DNA of 64,000 nt from Actinostola sp. cb2023 (lineage: Eukaryota > Cnidaria > Anthozoa > Actiniaria > Actinostolidae). This document shows positions 12,625 to 23,028 of this stretch, in pieces. How positions within the stretch are numbered: position 1 is the stretch's first letter; each line of letters starts with the position of its first letter. The stretch spans positions 213,501 to 277,500 of the forward strand of contig JAUJYZ010000118.1 of NCBI GenBank assembly GCA_033675265.1, in the 5' to 3' direction. Position numbers and translations under genes: made by a program. Below the pieces are notes generated by a model, which saw only the letters and a list, made by a program, of their open reading frames with translations, was not told the origin of the DNA and ran no database searches.

Positions 12625-12923
12625 TGCTCGTGTTAGAGCACATTTGTACAACTGTCCTAATGTCAACATAATTAAATTTAACGGCCGAGGCAAACTAGGA
12701 AACATGGTGACAGGGACATTAGTTCTCGTAATGGTTCCCAGGCAAACGAGCGGGGAAAGCATTGGTTTCGGATTTGTTTTCGAAACCAATGTTGCAAACG
12801 AGCAAACATTTTATAGTTCCGCAACGTTGTTTCCTCACTTGCCCCTAAGAACACAACATTCTTGTCAGTCCAATTCAACGCTATTTTCTAGTTAGTACCT
12901 TCCTTCAACGTCTGAATGGATAT

Positions 12924-13045
12924 TAGAGTCGTTTTCGTATGAGTCACGGAGTTACGGTACGGAATCGAAGACATCTATTGGTAAGTCTATTGGTAAGGTA
13001 CGAACCGTACCGTAACTACTTCCCACTCATACGAAAACGACTCTA
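12924..13045. mobile_element. TA-GAGTCGTTTTCGTATGAG element, copy 1
   Basis: Begins TAGAGTCGTTTTCGTATGAG and ends CTCATACGAAAACGACTCTA, with ACGGTACGG-type repeats inside. The outermost TA on both sides fits a Tc1/mariner-style target duplication. Relatives are at 22591-22819, 38390-38579, 43157-43299 and the long 57275-58781. Confidence 0.85.
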
Positions 13046-13313
13046 AGAAATAGATGTGGTACAGGAATAGCACTTGTTGTTGGGAGGTAAGGGTCGTCTG
13101 GGTGACTACTCTTACAAGTACGTAAACTAGTTTTCAGTGGCGGACTAAGCCGTTGCTTGATATGGGAGGTGTCAGGGGTAACAAAACCTCCTGAGTTGTC
13201 ATCCTTGTGCATATGAACTGTTATCCGCTTTCAGTAATCACAGTGCTGACAATGGGCCTCATATTACATGTTAGTGGTGTATTCGAGTTAATTTGATATC
13301 CTTGGTAATGATT

Positions 13314-16300
13314 CTATGCAATTAGTAGCCAGAACATGAAGAGAAATGCAACCCACAGGAAGAGCTTAGATAGGAATTGTTCATCTTGGGCTTGTGGTGT
13401 TCCAGCTTGTGGAGTCTGCTGAGCACCATTACCACCAAACGTCTGGAAAAATAACACAACATTTAATAAAAATAAAATAAAAATTTAATCTACTCTACTC
13501 CTTTCATCTAAATGTAGCGTAAATAAACTCTGTAATGCTGGAAGAACTGGAAGAACGCACAAGCAGCGAGGGAGAGGTCGAAATGGAGAGATTTTGCGAG
13601 TGCCCTAAGTGACACTTGGCGTTAACGGGAAGTGGATGGGTGAAAATGAATTCATGTGGCTGGAAGAACTGGAAGAACGCACAAGCAGCGAGGGAGAGGT
13701 CGAAATGGAGAGACTTTGCGAGTGCCCTAAGTGACACTTGGCGTTAATGGGAAGTGGATGGGTGAAAATGAATTCATGTGGCTGGAAGAACTGGAAGAAC
13801 GCACAAGCAGCGAGGGACAGGTTGAAAAGGAGAGATTTTGCTGAGTGCCATAAGCGACGCTTGGCGTTAACGGGAAGTGGATGGATGAAAATGAATTCAT
13901 GTGGCTGGAAGAACTGGAAGAACGCACAAGCAGCGAGGGAGAGGTCGAAATGGAGAGACTTTGCGAGTGCCCTAAGTGACACTTGGCGTTAACGGGAAGT
14001 GGATGGGTGAAAATGAATTCATGTGGCTGGAAGAACTGGAAGAACGCACAAGCAGCGAGGGACAGGTTGAAAAGGAGAGATTTTGCTGAGTGCCATAAGC
14101 GACGCTTGGCGTTAACGGGAAGTGGATGGATGAAAATGAATTCATGTGGCTGGAAGAACTGGAAGAACGCACAAGCAGCGAGGGACAGGTTGAAAAGGAG
14201 AGATTTTGCTGAGTGCCATAAGCGACACTTGGCGTTAACGGGAAGTGGATGGATGAAAATGAATTCATGTGGCTGGAAGAACTGGAGTGAGGTGATACAA
14301 GCAGCGAGGGACAGGTCGACACTTGGCATTAACGAGAGGTGGATGGATGACAATGAATGTGTGGCTGGAAGAACTGGAGTGAGGTGGTACAAGCAGTGAG
14401 GGACAGGTTGAAATGGAGAGACATTGCAGTGACACTTGGCGTTAACGGGAAGTGGATGGATGTAATACTGTCATGCAATCCAACTTACTGAAGTAAAAAA
14501 GGCAAAAGGAAATGCACCGATGCCAAATGACAATTGAAAGCCATCACCAAATGGACCAAAACCTTGAAAAGGCTGAAAAAGAGAAAATTGTGTGAGCTGA
14601 GTGAATACCGTGAATGCCGACTGGTATCCAGGTGACAGGTTCGATTCTTGTCTGGGCTCATTTTTGTCTGAGTCTTTATTTACGCTTGACGAAACCTTAC
14701 AAACTACTTTACGAATAATAATATTATTTCTACAATAACAATAATAATTATAACAGTTCTCCTGCAGAAATTTGAACCTAAAAGTTACTGTTTAGTGTCT
14801 CTATGACTATGGCAGTCTTGTTAGCATTTAAATATCTATATAGAGAGCATTATAGTACACATATCTGTCTCTATATGGCGCTGATCTTGAAGTAAACTTG
14901 GCTGCACAACGGTCATGCATATTTGTACAACGATAAAACAAGCAAAACCGTTAAAGAAGAAAGCGCGTTTCTGTCTTGAATAGCGATATCCCGGGAGCAA
15001 TCCGATGGTATTTTTAGGGTGACTTTTAGACCATGAGATATTTTTTAGGGTGGGAAATTTTTCACGGTTTGGTATTTGTTAGGATATTTTCAAGGTTTTC
15101 CAACAGTTACCCCTACCGTTTTTATCTTGAAGAAAAAGTACCCCCCCCCATCCCCCCCCTCCAGGTGTTTTCTCAGGAGGGGTTAGTGGTCCCCTGGGAC
15201 AATAACATCTGTTCTATTCACCCAGCCAGAAGTCTTCCCAGATAATTTTTTCCCAGGAGAGAAAATATCAGAAAATTTTTCCCAGAAGAGAGAATATTTT
15301 CTAACCAAAAAACACACACACAAAAAAAAAAAGTACTTAAATAAGGTACTATTTATAAAATAAAGCAATTCCCAGGAACAAAAACATTTCCTATCCATAT
15401 AACCTAATATATATTCTGTATATTTCATATTTTTATGGGATAATAGTTCATTGTTCCATATAATATACAAATATAGTCAAATGCGAAAATCATTTTAGAT
15501 TTCCCAGGAAAGTACTGGAAGAACAGTTATTTCACAGAACAGATACCATTAACCCCTCCTGTTTTCTCTCATATTTGGGTTGAAGACAGTCAACCCCAAT
15601 GGGGCGTTGGAACCAACAAGACCTTTGTCTCAATGTCACATAATAAAATTACAATATTAAATACTAAAACCCTATAATGTTTTCTTGAAGCATTATGATA
15701 ATGACATGCGCAAGAATAATAAATAAGGTCAATACAGGATATTTTGATTCAACACAGTAGTAGGTACTTACTCCATTGCTTTCTGGTTCAGGTCTTCTTG
15801 CCTGAGGCCTGGGCGGCATTTTTTCTCTGTGGACAGAAATTTGAATCTTTCTGTTTACAGTTCATTCTGTTTTCAAAACATCACAAAGTTGTATTCTTTT
15901 GGGATTAGTATTCTGTTACATATATCCTCATTACGGAAAAAGAATATATACAGAATAATTCCAAAGGACCACACCCTTCATATATAAAAAGAACAACAAA
16001 CTATTGATCTAATGATAAACGTTTGAAAATATAATTACCTTGGGTCCTCATTTGATGTACTCCCTCGTCCAAATAATGGAATAACTTTATCTTTACTGAT
16101 GCCAGCTTTACAAACTGGACATACTGACTTATTAGGTCTTGTTTCAAGCCACTAACATAATAATTAAAGACATTATTAACAATATGAACACTTGTATAGG
16201 AGGCCATTCGAAGCTATAGGGAAAATACATGTACATTAATGTACACCAATCCAAGTCAACAAACTCCCTTATCCTTATCCACAAATTCTCTATTTTACAT

Positions 16301-16849
16301 TTCCATACAAACATGATGAGCAATCAACGATGTTTAGTAGATAAAGTAACGCTTTATACTTCGAACTTCAGCGTTTTTTTCATAGCAATAATGCCAATAT
16401 TTCGCAACCTCGCGGCATTTCGTGTGAGATACCAAGCTTATAAGTGATGCAATATTGCCATTGGCTTATGTACTTACGTACGAGTTTAAAGTTTATCAAT
16501 AAAATTAAAGAAAAAACACAGCTACCTACCCTATGTAAGCACGGCCAACTACAAAAAGAAACGAGAAACACTCTGTTAGGTTTATTAGGTTCTGTGTGGA
16601 ACAAGAACTACCGATATAAACACTAAAACAGTAACCAAACACAGACAGCTGTTTGAACAATACTTTCTGAATTTCTTACCAAAATAAATGTCCACAATAG
16701 CTAATCACTGCTTCTTTGGCTGTATCTAGACAAATATTACATTCGAAATTTGCGGTATTCGCGTTTGGTTCTTGGTTGGGGTCTCCTGAAGAGGTAGCAC
16801 CGCCGTCACTAGATGAAGGTCCACTTTCACGTCCACCAGTCGTCGCCAT
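13314..16849 (-). CDS. RNF185: RNF185-type E3 ubiquitin ligase of the ER membrane, 6 exons, 189 aa
   Basis: Membrane-anchored RING ubiquitin ligase; vertebrate RNF185 and its sister RNF5 act in ER-associated degradation and at mitochondria. Exons in coding order: 16849-16680, 16548-16530 (a 19-nt microexon), 16151-16039, 15826-15772, 14572-14489, 13442-13314. All phases join and the product ends in a TAG stop. The RING is C3HC4: Cys37, 40, 52, His54, Cys57, 60, 74, 77. It is followed by a conserved PLFGRG segment, a Pro/Arg-rich stretch, a Phe/Gly-rich first hydrophobic segment (about 129-147) and a C-terminal helix (171-189, ending FWLLIA). Length and layout match human RNF185 (192 aa) closely. 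RNF5 is the alternative; the [16 protein letters not shown] start and tail favour RNF185 or a pre-duplication ancestor of both. A minisatellite fills intron 5. Confidence 0.92.
13510..14460. repeat. Minisatellite of about 123-126 bp in intron 5 of RNF185
   Basis: About seven full and several partial copies of a unit with GAATTCATGTGGCTGGAAGA, GCACAAGCAGCGAGGGA and CACTTGGCGTTAACGGGAAG. Two subtypes alternate: TTTGCGAGTGCCCTAAGTGA and TTTTGCTGAGTGCCATAAGC. This suggests a higher-order unit of two. The long frames in it are artefacts of near-multiple-of-three periodicity. Confidence 0.95.
14990..15200. repeat. Fragment of the poly-C/poly-G repeat family in intron 4 of RNF185
   Basis: Contains repeated TTTTTAGGGTG motifs and then AAAAGTACCCCCCCC, like the other poly-G-ended elements of this window. 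No second end is clear. The rest of the intron (15200-15771) is AT-rich with nothing recognisable. Confidence 0.4.
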
Positions 16850-17298
16850 CTTGTTTTCAGTTCTGTGTTACACAAGCCTCGCTTCGATGAGCGGGAGTTT
16901 GACGTCATCGATGTCACAAGAAATTAATGTTTTTTTTACTTATTTAAAATTGCTGTTATTCCTTTGCTGTTTATATCTAACTGTAAAGCTCAATCCTACT
17001 TGTACAATTTTTGTACTTTTTTCCTGACTAGAAAATCACAAAAGACGAATTATTTTTTGTAAGATTTTTGTTTCAATTAAAATCTGTTTGGAAACTCCAC
17101 ATCTAAAGTAAAATTACATTATAAATGCAAATAGGAATGATTCACTTAGAATAATAAGAATTCTCGTATTTTCTATCTTTCGAAATTCATGTGGTTCTTT
17201 TTTCGATTCGAGGAGGTTGGAGACAAGTTTGTCAGATATAAACGTGAGGTCCTGGAGAGAGAGTGGCCGCCATATTTGTTAGACGGCCATCAGTCGAA
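16850..17298. promoter_or_regulatory. Putative bidirectional promoter region between RNF185 and Elongin B
   Basis: The start codons of RNF185 (minus, 16849) and Elongin B (plus, about 17299) are divergent and only about 450 bp apart, so both promoters must lie in this gap or within transcribed leader. It carries no repeat element, unlike almost all other non-coding sequence here, and includes a CGATGAGCGGGAGTTTGACG block near 16890. No TATA box is placed convincingly. The call rests on gene layout. Confidence 0.5.
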
Positions 17299-19488
17299 AT
17301 GATGGTTCGTGAGCTTTTGACATTTTCATTTAGTATTCCCACTTGTAGTCTCAGTTTGAATGCATATTTTTGCCCTTTAGTGTCCTTTACGTTGTCTAAC
17401 CAAATATCTCGTTTCAGCAGGAAGTATTTCTGATGGTACGTCGCACAAAGACGAGCATGTTTCTTGACTGCAAGGAGGCCACTACCGTGGTGGATGTCAA
17501 GAAAATGATCGAGGGAATCATCAAGCGTCCTCCTGAAGACCAGAGGCTTTATAAAGACGAACAAATACTCGATGACAACAAGACTCTTGGGGACTGTGGT
17601 TTTACAAATCAGACTTCAAAGGCGCAAACACCGGCTGTTCTTGGTCTTGCACTCCGACAGGATGGTGAGTTATTCATGAATGCCGACCATTAACCTATTG
17701 CCATTCAACTGCTCATTGACTTTTTTTTCTCAACAATTTTACCTCGTGTGCAATATTTTTAAGAAGTATTGTTGTCCAGAATGTTTAAATTTTAAGGCAA
17801 AATGAATATATATTTGATTTAGGAACCCTAAAGGTTCAACTACATGCATATGTTGGTATACGTCAAGTGCTTGTTTGTTTGTTCGGTTATAAACTTTCAA
17901 TCACAATATTCCTGTTCAGTGTCAAAATGAGAATTTATTTTTCATGCTGATTTCTACGTCAATTAATAATAAATATCAATTATTGAAACTGAAAGCATTT
18001 GCACATGTCACATGAATTTTTCAGAGGGAAAGAAGTACTAAACTTTGGTTTAAGGCCTTGTTCCCGGTGTACGCAATCGATGAAATCGATGATCGGAAAA
18101 CCAATCGAACAATCGATATCAATCGATGACAATTAATCGATTGATATCGATTGGTTTTGGGCAATCGATCATCAATCGATAGTCACACAAGAAAAATGAC
18201 AATCGATGAAAATCGATCATCGATCATGGATCGATTGTTATCAGGTTCAGTACAAGATTTCGTGACGTAGTCCTATCGACCTCTGTACGTTGCCGCTAAA
18301 ATGTCGTCTATGGAAAGCCGCTGGGAAAGTCACGAAGTCAGTCTAAAAGTGCGATCGATGCATCATGAAGGGTTATCAATGTTGTCTTTCGATCAATCAA
18401 TAACAATCGATCAATCATAAGGCAATCGATCAAAGATCACAGATTTTTGCTTCATCGATTGGCCATCGATTTCCAATATCAATCGATTAATTGATATCGA
18501 TTGATATCGATTTTCATCGATTATCGATTTTCATCGATTATCGATTTCATCGATTGCGTACACTGGGCTTGTTACACGGTGAAACTTTTTCGTGAAACAG
18601 TGCAAGACAGTTTCACCATGTAACATGTTTGCTGAAACAAGTTTCACGAGGTGTGCTACACGGTGCAATGGCTGGTTTTATGAAACGTTTTTGCTTCGAG
18701 TTTCACGAAACTGTCTCACAACGCAAATTCGAAAACGTTTCCTGAAAACGACCATGTTACACGGTGAAACTCTTGGTGAAACCTGTCTCGCACCGTTTCA
18801 AGTTTCACGAAACAGTTTCATGAAAAAGTTTCACCGTGTAACAAGGCCTTTACTCATGCATGTAAGCTTAAGTTTAATTCAAAAAAATTTAAAATTTCAT
18901 TTCATTGGTAAATTTGGTGTTTACCAGTGGTATACTGTTTGAGTGTACCTTACTCTCTTTGCTTGCTAATACATATTGTCAATTTTGTCGTGTCTTCCCA
19001 GCATATAAACTAATCAATAAAATCGATAATCGGAAATCCAATCAATCAATCGATATCAATCAAAAATATTAGTTAATTGATATCGATTGGTATTGGTCAA
19101 TCGATAACCAAATTATTGATAGTCACAAAAAAGCCATCAAAACAGCAATGCTGTTGACCCAAACCCTTTACGTAACTTTCTCTCTATTATCTTGATTATT
19201 GATTTTTCAATCGATAGTCACAAAGTTTGGGATCATTGGTTGTTCATCGATTATTGATATCAATCGATAAATCCATATTGATTGATATTAATTTTTTGTC
19301 GATCATCGATTTTAATGATTAGTCATGCCGGCTGTCTTGAGTGTTGGAATATTTCAATAATCTTAAATGTGTTTATTTTCACAGATGGGGAGTTTGAACT
19401 ACTAGTCATTGACTCTCTATCCAGCCCTCCAGAGCTGCCTGACGTTATGAAACCCCAAGAAAGTGCTTCTAATAGCGAAGGCTCTTAA
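17299..19488 (+). CDS. ELOB: Elongin B, 3 exons, about 117 aa
   Basis: Ubiquitin-like subunit of the Elongin BC complex, which stimulates RNA polymerase II elongation with Elongin A and acts as adaptor in VHL/SOCS-box Cullin ligases. Exon 2 (about 17421-17664) encodes [20 protein letters not shown] then [18 protein letters not shown], the hallmark ubiquitin-like fold. Exon 3 (19385-19488) encodes the acidic tail with [13 protein letters not shown] and a TAA stop. Exon 1 is probably only one or two Met codons at 17299-17304 followed by a weak donor (GTTCGT), paralleling vertebrate ELOB whose first exon is also tiny. This first exon and the exact acceptor (17418 or 17421) are uncertain. Intron 2 is occupied by three repeat elements. 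Confidence 0.9.
18063..18567. mobile_element. ATCGAT-rich inverted-repeat element in ELOB intron 2
   Basis: About 505 bp in which ATCGAT and AATCGAT recur dozens of times. The ends are inverted: GTGTACGCAATCGATGAAAT on the left, ATTTCATCGATTGCGTACAC on the right. A diverged relative occupies about 19003-19322 of the same intron, just before exon 3. Such saturation with one palindromic hexamer suggests repeated internal expansion, or conservation of a binding site. Confidence 0.65.
18568..18845. mobile_element. GTTTCAC-rich palindromic element in ELOB intron 2
   Basis: Immediately abuts the ATCGAT element. Starts CTTGTTACACGGTGAAACTT and ends AAGTTTCACCGTGTAACAAG, a 20-bp perfect inverted repeat, with many internal GTTTCAC/GTGAAAC copies in both orientations. 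A CCTTGTT just before the ATCGAT element (about 18056-18062) mirrors its right end (AACAAGG), so one element may have inserted next to or inside the other. Confidence 0.7.
19003..19322. mobile_element. Diverged ATCGAT-rich element, second copy
   Basis: Repeated AATCGATA and ATCAATCGAT motifs with ends resembling the element at 18063 (AATCGATAATCGGAAATCCA near 19021). More decayed than its neighbour, it ends about 60 bases before ELOB exon 3. Confidence 0.5.
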
Positions 19489-21853
19489 AACCATGGTTCT
19501 TCTAATATGGAAATGAACTTTAATTTATCTGTATCTTCTAAGACTGTCCGAACTATTGTATAACTTGATGACCTCTCTATGTATTCTTTAATTAATGTAC
19601 TATTACATCAATTTTATTATGATGACAGTAATATTCCTATAGATGGATATGGTAATTATCATCAACCCTTAAAGATACTCTTAGTTATCTCAGGAGGCAC
19701 CAATAGTTTGTCTTAGTTTTTGTTCCACCCTACGATGTGTAACACTGGTTAGGAGTAATAATCTGAGATGTCTATACACTTTGTGAAACATTTTGGAACA
19801 TTTGTTTTAGAAAGAGAATTTCTAAGGTTTTTGTCATTTCGTCAGCTTTATTGCATCTTTGTTTTCAAATAATATTAATACGGTAGTGATTAGATATAAC
19901 ATGTAAAATGTACCTAAAGATAGCACACTGTAGGTAACAAGAAGCCTTTTTACATTGAATGTAATGTTAAATAAGTTTGTACTAATTGAAAACAAGAAAT
20001 CCATGTTTTGCTTGATGTTAGTTTGGACTTGCCACAAGTCTCCACGGTATGTTGTTCTTTCCCTGCAATACATTCATTAATGTGTGTTATACGTAATGTT
20101 TCAAAGCCGAGAATGAGGACTAGACGGGGTTTCCAGTCCGAGGCGGGGCTTTGGAATGACTTCTCATGCAATGGCCTAAAGGCAATAAATAAAGAGTTCC
20201 AAAGTTTTAGCCCGGAAAAGCAATAATTCCGGTCTTTGCATATGCTCATGCGCAGAGTCGAGGACATCTTATCCCACATGTGTTGGACTCTTGAGTAGCA
20301 TGGAGTAGAGCCTGCTTTCAGATTGAAGTGAATTCGGACAGAGTGGTATTGCTTCTACTCTGTCCAAGATCCCGATGATTGTTATATGAGGGATAAGAAC
20401 TCATGTACAGTCATGAGGGACGATTAGTTCTAATCGTCCCTCATGATAAGTACTGGGGAGAGTAACTGGAAATTTTACTGTACTTTCCAGTTACATCACG
20501 TGGTCTGATTCTGCACATTTGATTGGCTGGTTACCTCATGAATAATTAATGAGTATGAGAAGTTTGTTTGATTTTTGACAGCACAATTCCTGAGTAGTTT
20601 CCTTTGCAACCATTCTTAGTCTAAGAATGGCTGCGAATGAGACTATTCCCAAGTGGAACTTCATTTATTAAACACAAAGTTCTGGTATAAAAGGATGCTT
20701 TACACCTGGGCTGGCTCCTTTTATACTGGAACTTTGTGTTTAACACAATGCCAAATAACTAGATCAAGAGGAAGGGGGGGTCATAGGCACCGTGGGACCC
20801 CCTGCCTACGCCCCTGATGCAAATAGGAACTAGTGATTTCACAAGTTAATATCGGCAAATCTGGTTTCATTGTTGTCAGCATTAGATGACCTGTTCAATC
20901 ATAAACAAACCTTTACAAGGCTCGAGGTTACCACAGGTAGCCCAATCTACAAAAAAACATGGTTTACCACAGGGAACCCAATCAATAATAAAACAAGCAA
21001 GTGCAAAAAAAACCCATTAAAGTGAACAAATGCAGAGGCTGGTTTGATAAGGTATTCTCAAAACATTTGGGACTTGTGGCAAGTCTAGTCATAGTAAACA
21101 GATTTGACCTCACGGAACGTGTAATAATTAGAATGTTGAAAATTACAGTTTTCTAATGTATTTATAAGGCAGTCGAAAGGGCAGCATAATTAAGATAATT
21201 AATTGGGGTTGGTTGGGGTAATCAGCAATTGATTTTGAAAATGATCCCTAAAAGGTATGCATAAATTAAAAGAGCTGTTGAAACCATGTTGATTTTAACC
21301 CCTAAAAGGTACGACCATATATGACCATATATGGCAAAAACATGATTGTGCTGTCGTTTAATCAGTGACTGGACAACATCTTTCTTCTGTTCATTCATGT
21401 TTGTTCAATAAAGAAAATAAATAACAATTGACCCTAAAAGGCACGGAGTGATGTTACATAACTGATTTTGAGTCGGAACCCCTAAATGGTCCACATAGGA
21501 AATATTTTCAACCCTAAAAGGACCGCCGATCACCCCTACCACTTGGACAAAGGGAGTACACCCCCCGGGCACACAGCGTTTGCTGCCAGCTCTCTTTCTT
21601 CCCTCTGATCCTCTCCCACCCAGCTCCATTTTGTCTCCTCCCAATCCCCCAAGAGGGCCTAGCTATACAGACTATCATGATGGTTGGTATACATTTAACA
21701 AGTAAAACGTGTCACTAAACCAACACTAAACCAGGCCTTCGCAAAGCCTTTTCAAGGGACTTGAAAGTGAGAAATACATGTAGCAGGTATATCACAACAT
21801 TTGCTTGAGCCTGGAAATGGTAAAGAACAGGCATTGAGATTTGTGAACTACAA

Positions 21854-22133
21854 TAGGCCCTTTGCAGGATTACAATCACATGGTTGTATTGACTGGCAAA
21901 AAAAATCTGACTTTATTTATTTGAAGAATCTTACATGATATCAGTAGTGACAGTTTAAAGAAATCTGTTTGAAATGCTATTTTTCAACCTCCAGTTGATT
22001 GTCGATCTTTCTCAATCAACGTCTCAAAGTTTGTTTGCCAGTCAGCAGAGCCGTTCCCATGGGAATCTTCGGCTCAATTCATTCGTTATTCAAGCGATAT
22101 ATTGGCATGTGACTGTAAACTGCAAAGGGCCTA
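21854..22133. mobile_element. MITE with TAGGCCCTTTGCAG ends
   Basis: Inverted ends TAGGCCCTTTGCAGGATTAC and CTGTAAACTGCAAAGGGCCTA enclose about 250 bp with no open frame. TA lies at both outer edges. Confidence 0.7.
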
Positions 22134-22590
22134 TTTGATAAGTCTGCACAAGTGTCCTGGCTATTGTTCCAATGTCGTTCGTAAACCCGTGAAACAAAAG
22201 CTATTATCTAGTGACAGTGCAAAGGAAACAATCAAAGGAAAACAAAATGGAATTAGAGTGTACTAGGGTGTAACTTGGTTTAAGAAAACCATTCTATCTG
22301 AGTGTACATTCATTTGAAGTGGTGGCAATGTACAAAATAGATTTATACCATAAAGTTCTGGTGAAGGTCATCATGAGAAAAAGTGTCTGAATATATACTC
22401 TGCAACACTACATGTAGTGCTGGACACAAAAACAATAACTATGGGTCTATGCAAGAGGCAATGTAATACTTTATCAGAAGATAAATTAATGTGTGTAAAG
22501 TAATACAATGAGATTAAATTATATCCTTCCTCCTAACTTATTCATAAACTGTGCCAAGTACAATATGAAAAAAATGAAGTTTAGATTACA

Positions 22591-22819
22591 TAGAGTCGTT
22601 TTCGTATGAGTGGGAAACCTACGGTACAGAGTGACGGTCGCGGTATACTCTGTTATTATTATTATTATTATTATCACTTGTATTCAACCAATCACAGCAC
22701 GCAAAATCATCGCTCAACCAATCAGAATGCTTGGATACCGCATGATGATGGCGCGATACGGTCACGGTACGGCACGAACCGTACCGTAGCTACTTCCCAC
22801 TCACACGAAAACGGCTCTA
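22591..22819. mobile_element. TA-GAGTCGTTTTCGTATGAG element, copy 2
   Basis: Starts TAGAGTCGTTTTCGTATGAG and ends CTCACACGAAAACGGCTCTA; sub-terminal GGTACGGCACG repeats are shared with the other copies. It contains an ATT trinucleotide run at about 22648-22672. Confidence 0.85.
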
Positions 22820-23028
22820 AGTGGTATCGTAATAATCATTCTCTGAATGATGATCTTCAAATTGTATAAAAGTATCATCAGTGTGGTATCCTTGTGTGAT
22901 GTTGGTGGTTTTTGTTTATACAAAGTATTGCAAATTCACAAACATTGCAAGGATCAGCTCTAACAGTTTACAAAACCCTTTAGAAATGTCTATATACAGG
23001 AATGGGATAATATTGGTGGCCATTATTC

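Larger units (their letters stand above)
10879..13313. other. Intergenic region between SLC22 copy 1 and RNF185, built of MITEs
   Basis: No exon is seen. It holds a hairpin element at about 10962-11091 (TAGACTGATTCCATAAGTC and complement), a weak inverted pair at about 11279-11383, the TTAA-flanked element at 11883-12311, a short hairpin at 12071-12121 (ATAAGTTGTG/CACAACTTAT), and two TA-flanked elements (12440-12624 and 12924-13045). 3' UTRs of the two convergent genes should also lie here. Confidence 0.7.
19489..23028. other. Intergenic region between Elongin B and PPP4C
   Basis: No exon is recognised. After the ELOB 3' UTR there is a perfect hairpin at 20411-20446 (TCATGAGGGACGATTAG and complement), an inverted pair near 20668-20740 around TTTATACTGGAACTTTGTG, poly-G family pieces at about 21300-21570, the 280-bp element at 21854-22133, and the TA-GAGTCG element at 22591-22819. 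The two genes converge here. Confidence 0.65.

Noticed and set aside
13504..14399. Repetitive frames on both strands in RNF185 intron 5
   Set aside because: They follow the 123-126 bp minisatellite and lie between two confirmed exons.
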